Origin: an uncultured Prevotella sp. | GTDB lineage: Bacteria > Bacteroidota > Bacteroidia > Bacteroidales > Bacteroidaceae | Length of the DNA stretch: 64,000 nt | Assembly (NCBI GenBank): GCA_946186115.1 | Contig: CAMHLV010000005.1 | Location: forward strand, 30,729-94,728 | Direction of reading: 5' to 3' | Shown: positions 1 through 11,946 of the stretch, piece after piece | Layout of the letters: every line of letters starts with the position of its first letter | How positions within the stretch are numbered: position 1 is the stretch's first letter | Notes under the pieces: generated by a model | The model's input: the letters and a program-made list of their open reading frames with translations, nothing else | The model's database searches: none | What the model was told of the DNA's origin: nothing | Position numbers and translations under genes: made by a program

Positions 1-592
1 ACTGCTTGACACTGGTCTGTGTAGGCTTGGTCTTCAACTCGCCTGCAGCGGCCAGATATGGAACATAGGTAAGATGTACGTTCAGCGCGCACTGTGGCCC
101 CAGTTCCCAGCGCAGCTGTCGGATAGCTTCAAGGAAGGGCTGGCTCTCAATGTCGCCAATGGTTCCGCCGATTTCTGTGATAACAAAGTCAAAAGCATCC
201 CCAAGTCTCAGCATCCTCCTTTTGATCTCATCCGTGATATGCGGCACTACCTGAATGGTTTTCCCGAGATAGTCGCCGCGTCGCTCGCGCTCGATGACGG
301 AGAGGTAGATGCGTCCCGTCGTCACGCTGTTGTCGCGGGTGGTCTCAATGCCTGTAAACCGCTCATAGTGTCCCAGGTCGAGGTCGGTCTCCATGCCATC
401 GGCAGTGACGTAGCATTCACCATGCTCATAGGGGTTTAATGTCCCCGGGTCGATATTGATATAAGGGTCGAACTTCTGGATGGTAATGCGATAGCCCCGC
501 GCCTGCAACAACTTGCCGAGCGAGGCTGATATTATACCTTTTCCAAGTGACGAGGCAACGCCTCCTGTAATAAAAATGTATTTTGTTTCCAT
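1..592 (-). CDS. pyrG: CTP synthase, N-terminal part (truncated by window edge)
   Basis: Reverse-strand translation from 592 reads [63 protein letters not shown]..., the CTP synthase N-terminus. Confidence 0.96.
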   Translation of the reverse strand, partial: METKYIFITGGVASSLGKGIISASLGKLLQARGYRITIQKFDPYINIDPGTLNPYEHGECYVTADGMETDLDLGHYERFTGIETTRDNSVTTGRIYLSVIERERRGDYLGKTIQVVPHITDEIKRRMLRLGDAFDFVITEIGGTIGDIESQPFLEAIRQLRWELGPQCALNVHLTYVPYLAAAGELKTKPTQTSVKQ

Positions 593-664
593 ACTACGTA
601 AGAATAAACGCAAAAAACCTCCCCCCTGCCACAAGGCAGAAGAGAGGGGTGTACCTGGGGAAGA

Positions 665-1378
665 TTAAGGTTGCAGCGTAAAACCGAAAACCAGGTATGC
701 TTTTTGTGAACAGGGGTTTGCCACCACCTGTCCGAAGACGGGTATTGAGAAAGAATCGGTCACCTTGATGTCTTTCGTCGCCTTCAATGCCAGGTTGGTA
801 ACAGCAAATCCTGTTGTACCATACGATGTGGTGGCGAACGGGACGGCACCTGCCGTGGCAGTCCACTCGGCCCCGCCTAAGCGGAATGGGACATTGGCCT
901 CCAGATAGCTGCTATAGGCGCGGTCGCCGTCCTTGTTAGCACCGTCGTTGCCGGCAATATTGGTGTACCATTGCAAACTAGCAACCCCGAAGTCGTAGCC
1001 GATGTTTGCCTCGAAGAGGTGATTGGTTCCGTGAGCATCATATTTAAAATAGCGGCTTTCAGGATCAAGTCCTGCGTTAAACCAGTAGTCGGTGATATCG
1101 ATATTGAATCCACCGACAGTATAAGCCAGCGTGAGGTCAAACTCCTTGGTATCGGCAGGTTCTGTCAGACCTACAGAACCCCATGCCGTCAGGCTAAGCC
1201 CCTTATAGCTTACACCAAGAGTAGGCTGCAGGGAGACATTGCCCAGATCCTGACCACGCCAGATATACTGATTCACTACATCAGCCGCAATAGTGGTTTC
1301 TACTTCCTCCTGAGCCTCTGCGGCTGCTGCTACTGTGAGCAACAAGCCTGCGAGGAACAATCCTTTTACCTTTTTCAT
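665..1378 (-). CDS. Outer-membrane porin-like beta-barrel protein adjacent to amtB
   Basis: Signal peptide MKKVKGLFLAGLLLTVAAAAEAQ followed by alternating beta-strand sequence; start at 1378 preferred over the ORF-track start at 1429. Confidence 0.7.
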   Translation of the reverse strand: MKKVKGLFLAGLLLTVAAAAEAQEEVETTIAADVVNQYIWRGQDLGNVSLQPTLGVSYKGLSLTAWGSVGLTEPADTKEFDLTLAYTVGGFNIDITDYWFNAGLDPESRYFKYDAHGTNHLFEANIGYDFGVASLQWYTNIAGNDGANKDGDRAYSSYLEANVPFRLGGAEWTATAGAVPFATTSYGTTGFAVTNLALKATKDIKVTDSFSIPVFGQVVANPCSQKAYLVFGFTLQP

Positions 1379-1436
1379 AATACTATACTTTCTTTCTGTT
1401 AATAATATGATTAGAATATATATCTTCATTCCCTAT

Positions 1437-2690
1437 TTAGTTATAGCAGCTCTCTCCATGCTCATAGATATCGAGACCTTCTTCCTCTATGCGGGCATCC
1501 ACACGGAGTCCATGCAGCTTCTTGATGCCGAAGAACAGCACCACACCGCAGGCTGCTGCCCAAAGGTCGATACACAGCACTCCAAAGCACTCGGCACCGA
1601 AGAATCCCCAACCATGACCGTACAGTGCACCATTGCTCGTTGACAGCAGACCGGTCATCAGAGTACCCAGGATACCACACACGCCATGAACAGAAGAAGC
1701 ACCAACGGGATCGTCAATATGCAAAACGTGGTCTATGAACTCAATAGAGAAGACAAGCACCAATCCGCAAGCCAGTCCAATAATTACTGCACCCATGGGA
1801 GACACGAGGTCGCAACCAGCCGTGATACCTACCAATCCTGCCAGCACACCATTCAGTGTCAGCGACAGCGACGGTTTGCCATACTTAAACCATGTAGTGA
1901 ACATCGTTGCCACACCACCAGCTACAGCAGCCAGGTTTGTAGTAAGGAACACATGCGAGATAGCCACACGGTTCACCTCGCCAGAGGCTGCCAACTGAGA
2001 ACCAGGGTTAAATCCGAACCATCCAAGCCACAGGATAAACACACCCAGCGAGGCCAAAGTCAGGTTATGACCGGGGATAGCACGACTCTTACCGTCAGTA
2101 CCATACTTGCCGATACGCGGACCAAGAGCAATGGCACCGATAAGAGCAAGCACACCACCCACACTATGCACTATGGCAGAACCGGCAAAATCGTGGAACA
2201 CGTCGCCAAACGCCGTCATCATAAATGAGTCTTCAGCATCGTTGCAAAGCCATCCGCCGCCCCAGGTCCAGTGACCCTCTACAGGGTAAATAATCAGCGA
2301 GATGAAAGCCGAATATATCAAGTACATAGAGAATTTCGTGCGCTCAGCCATGGCACCACTTACGATAGTGGCTGCAGTGGCACAGAATACAGTCTCAAAA
2401 ATCAGGAATCCCTCTACCGGCAGGTCGCCCTTGTAGAAGCTCAGGTCGCCCCAGTTGGGAGCACCGATAAAGCCTGCGCCGTCACTTCCAAACATAAAGC
2501 CGAAGCCCAGGAAGAAAAACAGCAGCGAGCCGAACATGAAGTCAACAAAATTCTTCATCAGGATGTTTGCCGTGTTCTTAGAGCGTGTAAAACCCGCCTC
2601 ACACAGTGCAAAACCAGGCTGCATCCAGAAAACCAACATCGCAGCCAACAACATCCATACGGTATCTAGCGATAATGCAATTTCGTTCAT
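1437..2690 (-). CDS. amtB: Ammonium transporter
   Basis: Hydrophobic 417 aa protein with Amt signatures (WMQPGFALCEAGFTRSKN, FDFAGSAIVHSVGG-like, GASSVHGVCGILG). Confidence 0.95.
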   Translation of the reverse strand: MNEIALSLDTVWMLLAAMLVFWMQPGFALCEAGFTRSKNTANILMKNFVDFMFGSLLFFFLGFGFMFGSDGAGFIGAPNWGDLSFYKGDLPVEGFLIFETVFCATAATIVSGAMAERTKFSMYLIYSAFISLIIYPVEGHWTWGGGWLCNDAEDSFMMTAFGDVFHDFAGSAIVHSVGGVLALIGAIALGPRIGKYGTDGKSRAIPGHNLTLASLGVFILWLGWFGFNPGSQLAASGEVNRVAISHVFLTTNLAAVAGGVATMFTTWFKYGKPSLSLTLNGVLAGLVGITAGCDLVSPMGAVIIGLACGLVLVFSIEFIDHVLHIDDPVGASSVHGVCGILGTLMTGLLSTSNGALYGHGWGFFGAECFGVLCIDLWAAACGVVLFFGIKKLHGLRVDARIEEEGLDIYEHGESCYN

Positions 2691-2739
2691 AATCTTAAAT
2701 TTTTGTGTTTGTGTTGTTTTGTTATCCTAAATCTCTTTC

Positions 2740-3087
2740 TTACTTCTTGTCTCTAAGCACTGTGTCACCATGTTCTCCGGTACGGATAGACCAGGTGTCT
2801 ATCATATCACTGACGAAAATACGTCCGTCGCCGATCTCACCAGTGTGAGCCACGCGCAAGATAACGTTTATGGTGGGCTCAACAAACTGCTCACGGCACA
2901 CGATGGTTACAGCCACGCGCTCTATCACGTCAGTAGAATACTGAACACCGCGATAGATGCGCTCCTCGCGACTCTGGCCGATACCATGCACATTGTGGTA
3001 TTCGAACCAGTCGATGTCAGACTGCAACAATGCTTCCTTCACATCCTCGAACTTTGTCTTACGGATGATTGCCTCAATCTTTTTCAT
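2740..3087 (-). CDS. glnK: P-II family nitrogen regulatory protein
   Basis: MKKIEAIIRKTKFEDVKEALLQSDIDWFEYHNVHGIGQ... P-II fold upstream of amtB. Confidence 0.9.
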   Translation of the reverse strand: MKKIEAIIRKTKFEDVKEALLQSDIDWFEYHNVHGIGQSREERIYRGVQYSTDVIERVAVTIVCREQFVEPTINVILRVAHTGEIGDGRIFVSDMIDTWSIRTGEHGDTVLRDKK

Positions 3088-3205
3088 ACCTTAAATCCTT
3101 TCTTTTTCTGTTAATACCTTATTATATATAAATGTCTCGTATATTACTTTTTCTCTGGTTTGAGAATTAGAGTGTTATTACGCTGCACATCTACTAATGC
3201 ACTGG

Positions 3206-3213
3206 CAAAGGTA
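3206..3213 (-). promoter_or_regulatory. Putative -7 box (TACCTTTG) for the glnK-amtB operon
   Basis: Reverse complement of CAAAGGTA matches Bacteroidetes TAnnTTTG about 120 bp upstream of glnK. Confidence 0.5.
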
Positions 3214-3483
3214 CGACGATTTGCAAATAAATCAAAGGTTTTTCTTTCTATTTGAAACCAAAAAATGTTGTATTCTGACGTTTTGTAAAGCTTTTCTATG
3301 TTTCTGCTTTCATTTTGTTGTCATTTTGCAAATAAATAGTGCCATTTCGTTACAAACTGCCATTTTGCAGAAAAATATCAGCGACGACAAAATAGTTGCC
3401 ATTATTTCATTGAGAGGATTCTCCATTAGGCGCCCGAATGACAAAGTGTAAAGTCGACAAGGTTTCTAAAAAGGAAACAGTTT

Positions 3484-3521
3484 CACTTTGCATAAAATAC
3501 GGGCCGTTTGATTACAAAGTG
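3484..3521. promoter_or_regulatory. Dyad CACTTTG-N24-CAAAGTG upstream of gltB
   Basis: CACTTTG 3484-3490 and CAAAGTG 3515-3521; same half-sites and spacing upstream of glnN. Confidence 0.55.
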
Positions 3522-3584
3522 TCAAAATAGGCGTTTTTGAAGATGAAAAGTAAGCATAAATTTGGTCGTTTGAACATTTTGTCT

Positions 3585-3592
3585 TAATTTTG
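3585..3592 (+). promoter_or_regulatory. Putative -7 box (TAATTTTG) for gltB
   Basis: Bacteroidetes TAnnTTTG motif 41 bp upstream of the gltB start. Confidence 0.55.
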
Positions 3593-3632
3593 CAGCCAAA
3601 TTGAACAAAAAGAAAGAAAAAGTAAGGATAAT

Positions 3633-6600
3633 ATGTCAAATTGTAAATTCCAAACACAAGAACACGGTCTCTATCAGAGCCAGTATGAGCATGACGCATG
3701 TGGTGTTGGCATGGTGGTCAACATCCACGGCAACAAGAGCCATGAGCTGGTTGACAATGCCCTGCGTGTGCTTGAGAACATGCGCCACCGCGGTGCCGAA
3801 GTCGGCAAGGACGGTGATGGCGCCGGTATTCTGCTGCAGATTCCGCACGAGTTCATCCTACTACAAGGTATTCCCGTGCCAGAAAAGGGTAAATACGGCA
3901 CAGGTCTGGTGTTTCTGCCAAAAGACGAGCAGTCACAGGGCGAGATCCTGAGCATCATGATTGAGGAGATAGAGCGCGAAGGGCTGCAGTTGATGCACCT
4001 GCGCACAGTACCCACCAACCCCGACTGTCTGGGCGAGGCAGCACTCTCTACCGAACCCGCCATCAAACAGATTTTCATTACGGGTGTTTCTGACGACAAA
4101 GTAGATTCTTTCGCGCGAACATTATATATTATACGCAAGAAGATAGAGCGCCGCGTAACCCACAAAGACTTTTATATCTGTTCACTGAGCAACACAAACA
4201 TTATATATAAAGGCATGCTCTCGAGCATGCAGGTCAGGCAGTATTTCCCCGATCTGACCAATCCATATTTTACTAGCGGACTGGCATTGGTGCATTCACG
4301 TTTCAGTACCAACACATTCCCGACATGGTCGTTGGCCCAACCGTTCCGACTGCTGGCCCACAACGGCGAAATCAACACCATCCGCGGCAACCGTGGGTGG
4401 ATGCAGGCTCGTGAGAGCGTGCTGTCGAGCGAGGCATTAGGCGACATCAAGCAGATATCGCCCATCGTTCAGCCTGGAATGTCAGATTCTGCATCACTCG
4501 ACAACGTGCTGGAATTCTTTGTCATGTCAGGACTCTCACTCCCTCACGCGATGAGCGTGCTGGTACCAGAGTCGTTCAACGACAAGAACCCGATATCAGA
4601 AGACCTGAAGGCATTCTACGAATACCATTCTATTCTGATGGAACCGTGGGACGGCCCTGCAGCACTTTTGTTCTCCGACGGGCGCTTTGCCGGAGGTATG
4701 CTCGACCGCAACGGTCTGCGCCCGGCACGCTACACCATCACCACAAACAACATGATGGTGGTGGCCTCTGAGGTAGGAGTAATGGATTTCGACCCCACAG
4801 AGATTGCCGAGAAGGGACGACTGCAACCAGGCAAGATACTGCTGATAGACACTCAGGAGGGCAAGATATACTACGACGGCGAGATAAAGCAGCAACTGGC
4901 TGCCGAGCACCCTTATCGCCAGTGGCTCTCTACCAACCGCATACAATTAGAAAAACTGAAGTCAGGACGACACGTAGAAAACAGCGTTTCCGACCTGCTT
5001 CAGAAGGAACTGATGTTCGGATACGGCGAGGAAGACGTGGATGGAACCATCATCCCCATGGCCATCAATGGTCAGGAGCCTACGGCATCAATGGGCAACG
5101 ACACACCGCTGGCGGTGCTCTCTGACAAGCCACAGGTATTCTTCAACTATTTCCGACAGCAGTTTGCACAGGTCACCAACCCTGCCATCGATTCCATTCG
5201 CGAAGAACTGGTGATGAGTCTGACGGAATACATAGGACGTGTGGGCTCGGGAATTCTGAACCCCGACGAGACCAACTGCAAGATGGTACGCCTGCCCCAT
5301 CCTATTCTGAACAATACACAGCTGGATATCCTCTGCAACATCCGATACAAGGGTTTCAACACTATCAAACTGTCGCTGGGAGTACCAACTCCACTGTCGT
5401 CAGCCGATGGGGACGCTAATGTCTCAGCCCGGAGTAATGAAGCCAAGGGTGCCGGCGAGGCTCTTAGAAGTGCTATTGACAAGCTCTGCAAAGATGCAGA
5501 GAAAGCCGTGGATGATGGCTACAACTACATCATACTGACCGACAAGAGTATAGAAACTCCCTCGGGGACAGTAGGTGGGACCTCGGATGCCAATGGGGCC
5601 GCCCCATGGTTCTACATCCCATCGCTGCTGGCAGTAAGTGCCGTACACCATTATCTTATCAGCGTCGGCAAGCGCGTACAGACAGCACTGATTGTTGAGA
5701 GCGGCGAGATTCGCGAAACCATGCATGCCGCACTACTGCTAGGCTATGGAGCGTCGGCACTCTGCCCATATATGACTTTCGCCATCCTCGACGATTTGGT
5801 GAAGCGCCACAAGATACAGGAGGACTATGCCACTGCCGAGGCCAACTACATCAAGGCTGTAAAGAAAGGCCTGTTCAAAATCATGGCCAAGATGGGCATC
5901 TCTACCATCCGCTCGTATCGCGGAGCAAAGATATTCGAGAGCATCGGACTCTCAGAACCGGTGCTGAAGGCTTATTTCGGCACAGAGGTGAGCACCATAG
6001 GAGGTGTAGGACTGGAGAAAATAGCACATGACCAGATAGCCATGCAAAGGGCAGCAATAGTCAATGGTGAAACCGCCGGCCATGCAGGAGATTTCCTGCC
6101 TAACCTCGGCCAGTTCCACTGGCGCAAAGACGGCATCAAGCATGCCTGGAACCCTGAGACTATAGCCACACTGCAACTGGCAACACGCACAGGCAACTAC
6201 GAGAAATTCAAAGAGTGGAGCAAACTGGTAGATGAGAAAGATTCTCCTATCTTCATCCGTGATTTCCTCGGATTCAAGAAACACCCCGTCAGCATCGACC
6301 AAGTAGAACCTGTAGAGAACATCGTCAGGCACTTCGTGGCAGGAGCCATGTCGTTCGGAGCCCTGTCGAAGGAGGCCCATGAGGCTATCTGTTTGGCCAT
6401 GAACAAGTTGGGAGGCCGTTCAAACACCGGCGAAGGCGGTGAAGACGCCGAGCGCTTCCACAGCACGGTAGATGGCATCTCGCTGTCGAGCAAGACCAAG
6501 CAGGTGGCCAGCGGACGCTTCGGTGTTACCACAGAATATCTGGTAAACGCCGAAGAGATTCAGATAAAAGTAGCCCAGGGTGCCAAGCCCGGCGAAGGCG

Positions 6601-8249
6601 GTCAGCTACCAGGCTTCAAGGTAAACGAAGTCATAGCCAAGACGCGCCACTCTATACCCGGCATCTCACTCATCTCTCCACCACCACATCACGACATCTA
6701 TAGCATAGAAGATTTGGCTCAGCTCATCTTCGACCTGAAGAATGTCAATCCGCGTGCTGCCATCAGCGTAAAACTGGTTGCCGAGAGCGGCGTGGGAACC
6801 ATTGCTGCCGGTGTTGCCAAGGCCAAGGCCGACCTCATCGTAATCAGTGGTGCCGAGGGCGGTACGGGAGCCAGTCCCGCATCATCTATGCGCTTTGCAG
6901 GCATATCTCCCGAGATAGGTCTGAGCGAGACTCAGCAGACACTGGTGCGCAACGGTTTGCGCTCTCAGGTCCGACTGCAGGTTGACGGACAGATAAAGAC
7001 TGGTCGCGACGTGGTGTTGATGGCTCTGCTGGGTGCCGAGGAGTTCGGTTTCGGAACGGCAGCACTCATCGTACTGGGCTGCGTAATGATGCGAAAATGT
7101 AATCTGAACACATGTCCTATGGGTGTAGCCACACAGAATCCCGAACTGCGCAAGCATTTCATAGGACGCTACGAATACCTGGTCAACTACTTCACATTCA
7201 TTGCCCAGGAGGTACGCGAATATCTGGCCGAGATGGGCTTCACCCGACTCGACGACATCATAGGGCGCACCGACCTCATCGAAAACCGCGCAGCAGTAGG
7301 CCAAACAGCTGCCGACATGCCTCTCGACTTCTCGCGCCTGTTGGTAAAGGAAGAAGGCACGCTGCACTTCACGGGCAAAATAAACAAGCCCAGTATCCCA
7401 TTGGGCATGCAGGGCACCACACTCGACCAGCAGATGATAAGCGCTGCTGAGCGGGCCATAGAACAGCAGGACGAGGTAAACCTCGACTACGCGATAAAGA
7501 ATACCGACCGCGCCGCCGGCACCATGCTCTCAGGAGTCATCGCCACTAAATACGGCGAAGCCGGACTGCCCGACAACACCATCAACGTGAAGTTCAAGGG
7601 CTCGGCAGGTCAGTCGTTCGGTGCTTTCCTCGTAAATGGTGTGTCCTTCAAACTGGAGGGTGAGACAAACGACTATTTTGCCAAGGGACTCTCTGGCGGA
7701 CGCATAGCCATACTACCGCCCATGCGCTCTAACTTCAATGCCGAAGACAACATCATAGCCGGCAACACCGGACTCTACGGTGCCACCAGCGGCGAACTCT
7801 ACGTCAACGGTAAGGTGGGCGAACGCTTCGGAGTACGCAACTCGGGTGCCATAGCAGTAGTAGAGGGTGCCGGCGACCACTGTTGCGAATACATGACAGG
7901 CGGCAGGGTTGTTGTACTCGGCGAGACGGGACGCAACTTCGCTGCAGGTATGTCAGGAGGCGTTGCCTACGTTTGGGACAAGAACCACAATTTCGACTAC
8001 TTCTGCAATATGGATATGGTGGAGATCAACCTCGTGGAAGACTCCATCTCGCGCAAGGAACTGCATGAACTCATCAGGCAGCACTACCTCTACACAGGCT
8101 CTAAACTGGCTCGCCAGATGCTTGACGACTGGAACAGCTACGTGGGCGACTTCATACAGATTGTGCCTATCGAGTACAAACGTGTGCTGCAGGAAGAGCA
8201 GTTCAAGAAACTACAAAACAAGATTGCCGATATTCAGCGTGACTATTAG
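3633..8249 (+). CDS. gltB: Glutamate synthase large subunit
   Basis: 1538 aa; Ntn amidotransferase domain (HDACGVGMV), FMN-binding synthase domain and GXGXG C-terminal domain. Confidence 0.97.
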   Translation: MSNCKFQTQEHGLYQSQYEHDACGVGMVVNIHGNKSHELVDNALRVLENMRHRGAEVGKDGDGAGILLQIPHEFILLQGIPVPEKGKYGTGLVFLPKDEQSQGEILSIMIEEIEREGLQLMHLRTVPTNPDCLGEAALSTEPAIKQIFITGVSDDKVDSFARTLYIIRKKIERRVTHKDFYICSLSNTNIIYKGMLSSMQVRQYFPDLTNPYFTSGLALVHSRFSTNTFPTWSLAQPFRLLAHNGEINTIRGNRGWMQARESVLSSEALGDIKQISPIVQPGMSDSASLDNVLEFFVMSGLSLPHAMSVLVPESFNDKNPISEDLKAFYEYHSILMEPWDGPAALLFSDGRFAGGMLDRNGLRPARYTITTNNMMVVASEVGVMDFDPTEIAEKGRLQPGKILLIDTQEGKIYYDGEIKQQLAAEHPYRQWLSTNRIQLEKLKSGRHVENSVSDLLQKELMFGYGEEDVDGTIIPMAINGQEPTASMGNDTPLAVLSDKPQVFFNYFRQQFAQVTNPAIDSIREELVMSLTEYIGRVGSGILNPDETNCKMVRLPHPILNNTQLDILCNIRYKGFNTIKLSLGVPTPLSSADGDANVSARSNEAKGAGEALRSAIDKLCKDAEKAVDDGYNYIILTDKSIETPSGTVGGTSDANGAAPWFYIPSLLAVSAVHHYLISVGKRVQTALIVESGEIRETMHAALLLGYGASALCPYMTFAILDDLVKRHKIQEDYATAEANYIKAVKKGLFKIMAKMGISTIRSYRGAKIFESIGLSEPVLKAYFGTEVSTIGGVGLEKIAHDQIAMQRAAIVNGETAGHAGDFLPNLGQFHWRKDGIKHAWNPETIATLQLATRTGNYEKFKEWSKLVDEKDSPIFIRDFLGFKKHPVSIDQVEPVENIVRHFVAGAMSFGALSKEAHEAICLAMNKLGGRSNTGEGGEDAERFHSTVDGISLSSKTKQVASGRFGVTTEYLVNAEEIQIKVAQGAKPGEGGQLPGFKVNEVIAKTRHSIPGISLISPPPHHDIYSIEDLAQLIFDLKNVNPRAAISVKLVAESGVGTIAAGVAKAKADLIVISGAEGGTGASPASSMRFAGISPEIGLSETQQTLVRNGLRSQVRLQVDGQIKTGRDVVLMALLGAEEFGFGTAALIVLGCVMMRKCNLNTCPMGVATQNPELRKHFIGRYEYLVNYFTFIAQEVREYLAEMGFTRLDDIIGRTDLIENRAAVGQTAADMPLDFSRLLVKEEGTLHFTGKINKPSIPLGMQGTTLDQQMISAAERAIEQQDEVNLDYAIKNTDRAAGTMLSGVIATKYGEAGLPDNTINVKFKGSAGQSFGAFLVNGVSFKLEGETNDYFAKGLSGGRIAILPPMRSNFNAEDNIIAGNTGLYGATSGELYVNGKVGERFGVRNSGAIAVVEGAGDHCCEYMTGGRVVVLGETGRNFAAGMSGGVAYVWDKNHNFDYFCNMDMVEINLVEDSISRKELHELIRQHYLYTGSKLARQMLDDWNSYVGDFIQIVPIEYKRVLQEEQFKKLQNKIADIQRDY

Positions 8250-8322
8250 AATTGAAAAATAAAAAAATGGAAAGATTGAAATCTTAAAGACTTCAATTCT
8301 TCAATATATAAATTTTACAAAA

Positions 8323-9723
8323 ATGGGAAATCCAAAAGCTTTCTTAGAGATACACCGCCAAGAGGCGGGATACCGTCCGATTCACGATAGAATCCACGAC
8401 TTCGGCGAAGTGGAGCAAACGCTGAACACCCGCGAGCGTAAGTTGCAGGCCTCACGATGCATGGACTGCGGCGTACCCTTCTGCCATTGGGCTTGTCCGC
8501 TGGGCAACAAGCCGCCCGAGTGGAACGATGCCCTGTATAAAGGCGACTGGGAACTGGCTTACCGACTGCTCAACGCCACCAACCCCTTCCCCGAGTTCAC
8601 TGGGCGCATCTGTCCTGCACTCTGCGAGAAAGCCTGCGTGCTGAATCTCATCGAGCACGAGCCTACAACCAACCGCGAAGACGAGGCAGCCATCACCGAG
8701 GCAGCCTTCCGCGAGGGTTTTGTCACACTGCATCACCCTGTACGCAACGGCAAGAAAGTGGCTGTTATCGGTGCCGGTCCTGCCGGACTGGCTGCCGCCA
8801 ACGACCTTAACCTCATGGGCTACACCGTCACCGTATTTGAAAAGAACGAGGCTGCCGGTGGCTTGCTGCGCTACGGCATACCCAATTTCAAACTCAACAA
8901 GGCCATTATCGACCGACGCATGGCACTGCTGGAAGAAGAAGGAATAGAGTTCAAGTATGGTGTAGAGATATCCCTTTCGTCCCTCGAAGGGGACACAATA
9001 GCCTCAGCACTCAATTCTATAGTAGCCCCTTCAGGGGCTGAAGGTGGGGCTTTCGATGCCATCGTCATAGCCACTGGCACTCCAACAGCCCGCGACCTTA
9101 ACGCCCCAGGCCGTGAACTAAAGGGCGTACACTTTGCACTCGAACTGCTGGCACAACAGAACCGCGTTCTGGCGGGTATTGAGATATCAAAAGATGAGCG
9201 CATCACTGCCAAGGGTAAAGATGTGCTGGTGATAGGCGGCGGCGACACGGGCTCCGACTGCATCGGCACTGCCCACCGTCAGGGTTGCAAGAGCGTTACC
9301 CAGATAGAGATCATGCCTAAGCCAGTAGAAGGTCCTACAGACCCGAAGAATCCCTGGCCCAACTATCCACGCACACTGAAGACAACGTCATCCCACGAGG
9401 AGGGTTGCACGCGCCGTTGGAACATCAACACACTTGAGTTTATAGGCAAAGACGGCAAGCTCACCGGGGTAAAGGTTCAGGAGATTGACTGGCAGCCCAA
9501 TCCCAATGGTGGCCGACCGCTGATGGTAGAGAAAGGCAAACCCGAAATCATCAAGGCCGAACTGGTTTTGCTGGCTATGGGATTCCTTAAGCCCGAGCAT
9601 CCGCAATATCCCGAAAACGTATTCATCTGCGGCGATTCCGCCAACGGAGCGTCACTTGTAGTGCGTGCCATGGCCAGCGGCAAGCAGACGGCAAAGAGGG
9701 TTGATGCTTTCTTGAAAAGATAA
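8323..9723 (+). CDS. gltD: Glutamate synthase small subunit
   Basis: Cys clusters ([17 protein letters not shown]), dinucleotide-binding [10 protein letters not shown], downstream of gltB. Confidence 0.96.
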   Translation: MGNPKAFLEIHRQEAGYRPIHDRIHDFGEVEQTLNTRERKLQASRCMDCGVPFCHWACPLGNKPPEWNDALYKGDWELAYRLLNATNPFPEFTGRICPALCEKACVLNLIEHEPTTNREDEAAITEAAFREGFVTLHHPVRNGKKVAVIGAGPAGLAAANDLNLMGYTVTVFEKNEAAGGLLRYGIPNFKLNKAIIDRRMALLEEEGIEFKYGVEISLSSLEGDTIASALNSIVAPSGAEGGAFDAIVIATGTPTARDLNAPGRELKGVHFALELLAQQNRVLAGIEISKDERITAKGKDVLVIGGGDTGSDCIGTAHRQGCKSVTQIEIMPKPVEGPTDPKNPWPNYPRTLKTTSSHEEGCTRRWNINTLEFIGKDGKLTGVKVQEIDWQPNPNGGRPLMVEKGKPEIIKAELVLLAMGFLKPEHPQYPENVFICGDSANGASLVVRAMASGKQTAKRVDAFLKR

Positions 9724-9746
9724 TAATTAGCATTATATATTATAAA

Positions 9747-10604
9747 ATGGGCAAGATTCAGTTTACAAAGATGCATGGTGCCGGCAACGACTACATCTAC
9801 GTCAACACTATGCTGTACGATGTGCCCAATCCTGCTGCTGCAGCTATTGCGTGGAGCGACCGTCACAAGGGCATAGGCTCCGACGGTCTGGTACTCATAG
9901 GGCGCTCACCCGTTTCCGAGGCCGACTTCACCATGCGCATCTTCAATGCCGACGGCTCAGAAGCCATGATGTGCGGCAATGCCAGCCGCTGCATTGGCAA
10001 GTACCTGTATGAGAGAGGTATTACCGATAAACAGCAAATACGCTTGCTCACCCTGTCGGGCATTAAGGTTATCAACTTGAACCTTAACGGCGCATCGGTG
10101 GAGAGTGTCACGGTAGATATGCTCTCACCAGAGCTTGACGACAAGAATCTGTACATTCCCAACCGCAGACTGCCCAGGGGAACATTTGTATCGATGGGAA
10201 ATCCCCACTACGTCATTTTTACTGATGATGTTGACCAAGTGGATAAGACTGGACCAATACTGGAAAACCACCCAGCCTTCCCTCAGCGCTGCAATATTGA
10301 GTTTGTAGCCCCCCTTTCGTCCCCCGAGGATGACACGATAGTTCCTGCCGGCAAATCTATAGAAGTCCCCTTTGGTGCTTTCCGTGTCCGTGTCTGGGAG
10401 CGTGGCAGCGGTGTCACCCAAGCCTGCGGAACAGGAGCCTGTGCCACAGCAGTGGCAGCAGTGCTCACCGGTCGTGCTCCCCGCCATTCGCAAATAGTGA
10501 TGGACGGTGGCACGCTGAACATAGAATGGCGCGAGAGCGACAACCATGTATATATGACTGGTCCTGCCGCCTACGTCTTCGATGGAGAAATAGAACTGAA
10601 GTAA
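9747..10604 (+). CDS. dapF: Diaminopimelate epimerase
   Basis: [37 protein letters not shown] catalytic motifs. Confidence 0.95.
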   Translation: MGKIQFTKMHGAGNDYIYVNTMLYDVPNPAAAAIAWSDRHKGIGSDGLVLIGRSPVSEADFTMRIFNADGSEAMMCGNASRCIGKYLYERGITDKQQIRLLTLSGIKVINLNLNGASVESVTVDMLSPELDDKNLYIPNRRLPRGTFVSMGNPHYVIFTDDVDQVDKTGPILENHPAFPQRCNIEFVAPLSSPEDDTIVPAGKSIEVPFGAFRVRVWERGSGVTQACGTGACATAVAAVLTGRAPRHSQIVMDGGTLNIEWRESDNHVYMTGPAAYVFDGEIELK

Positions 10605-10623
10605 AAGTAAAAAGGTAAAAGAT

Positions 10624-11931
10624 ATGGCATTAGTTAACGTACATTTCCTCAACCTCCAGAACAACTACCTGTTCGCCGACATCGCCAAGAAGGTGAATGC
10701 CTATAAGGTAATGCACCCCAAGGCCGACATCATCTCACTCGGCATTGGCGACGTCACCCAACCCCTATGTCCTGCTGTCACCGAGGCGATGCATAAGGCC
10801 GTCAGCGAACTCGGCACCGCCGAAGGATTCCACGGCTATGGTCCGGAACAAGGTTACGCCTTCCTGCGCGAAGCCATCCTGAAGAACGATTTCCTGCCCC
10901 GCGGCATACATCTCGACATCGACGAGGTATTCATCAACGACGGTGCCAAGTCGGACACGGGCAACTTCCAGGAGATTCTGCACTGGGACAACTTCATTGG
11001 CGTCACCGACCCTATTTATCCGGTATATATCGACTCAAACGTGATGATAGGCCGCTGCGGCACCTTCGAAGACGGTCGCTGGACCAACGTGGTCTATATG
11101 CCATGCACCGCCGAAAACGGTTTCGTGCCCCAGATTCCCAAGGATCGCCATATGGACGTCATCTACCTATGCTATCCCAACAATCCCACGGGCACCGTAA
11201 TTACCAAGCAGGAGTTGCGCAAGTGGGTAAACTATGCACTCAAAAATGACGCCCTGATACTCTACGATGCAGCCTACCAAGCCTATATTACCGACCCCGA
11301 CATACCGCATAGCATCTACGAGATACGTGGAGCCCGCAAGTGTGCTGTAGAGTTCCGCAGTTATTCCAAGACGGCAGGTTTTACGGGAGTGCGCTGTGGC
11401 TATACAATAGTTCCCAAAGACCTCACTGTGGCAAACCTGACGTTCGGTCGTGAGTACTCACGTTCTGAGGAACTGATGCAAGCGTCGCTCTTCTCACGTT
11501 CAGCCTCCAGCACCGAGGGTGAGCGCATCAATGTCAACAAGCTCTGGAACCGCCGGCAGTGCACCAAGTTCAATGGTGCCAGCTATATCTCTCAGCGAGC
11601 TGCCGAGGCCATCTACACTCCCGAGGGCAAGCAGCAGGTCAAAGCCACCATCGACTACTATATGCAGAATGCACACCGACTGTTGGAGGGACTGCAGCAG
11701 TTGGGATTCGAGTGCTACGGTGGCCGTAACGCTCCATACATCTGGATGAAGACCCCCGAGGGCAGCAGTTCATGGCAGTTCTTCGAGGCATTGTTGTATG
11801 GTGCCCAGGTGGTATGCACCCCTGGTGTAGGGTTTGGCCCGTCGGGCGAGGGCTATGTGCGATTCACCGCCTTCGGCAGTCACGAAACCACCGAGAAAGC
11901 CCTTGAGCGCATCAGCCGGTGGACCAGATAG
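10624..11931 (+). CDS. dapL: LL-diaminopimelate aminotransferase
   Basis: 435 aa class I aminotransferase with SYSKTAGFTGVRCGY PLP motif, next to dapF. Confidence 0.93.
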   Translation: MALVNVHFLNLQNNYLFADIAKKVNAYKVMHPKADIISLGIGDVTQPLCPAVTEAMHKAVSELGTAEGFHGYGPEQGYAFLREAILKNDFLPRGIHLDIDEVFINDGAKSDTGNFQEILHWDNFIGVTDPIYPVYIDSNVMIGRCGTFEDGRWTNVVYMPCTAENGFVPQIPKDRHMDVIYLCYPNNPTGTVITKQELRKWVNYALKNDALILYDAAYQAYITDPDIPHSIYEIRGARKCAVEFRSYSKTAGFTGVRCGYTIVPKDLTVANLTFGREYSRSEELMQASLFSRSASSTEGERINVNKLWNRRQCTKFNGASYISQRAAEAIYTPEGKQQVKATIDYYMQNAHRLLEGLQQLGFECYGGRNAPYIWMKTPEGSSSWQFFEALLYGAQVVCTPGVGFGPSGEGYVRFTAFGSHETTEKALERISRWTR

Positions 11932-11946
11932 AGCTGGGGTAATCCA

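Noticed and set aside
665-3087. Unusual linkage of porin-like gene, amtB and P-II
   Set aside because: This arrangement appears ordinary for Bacteroidales nitrogen assimilation loci.
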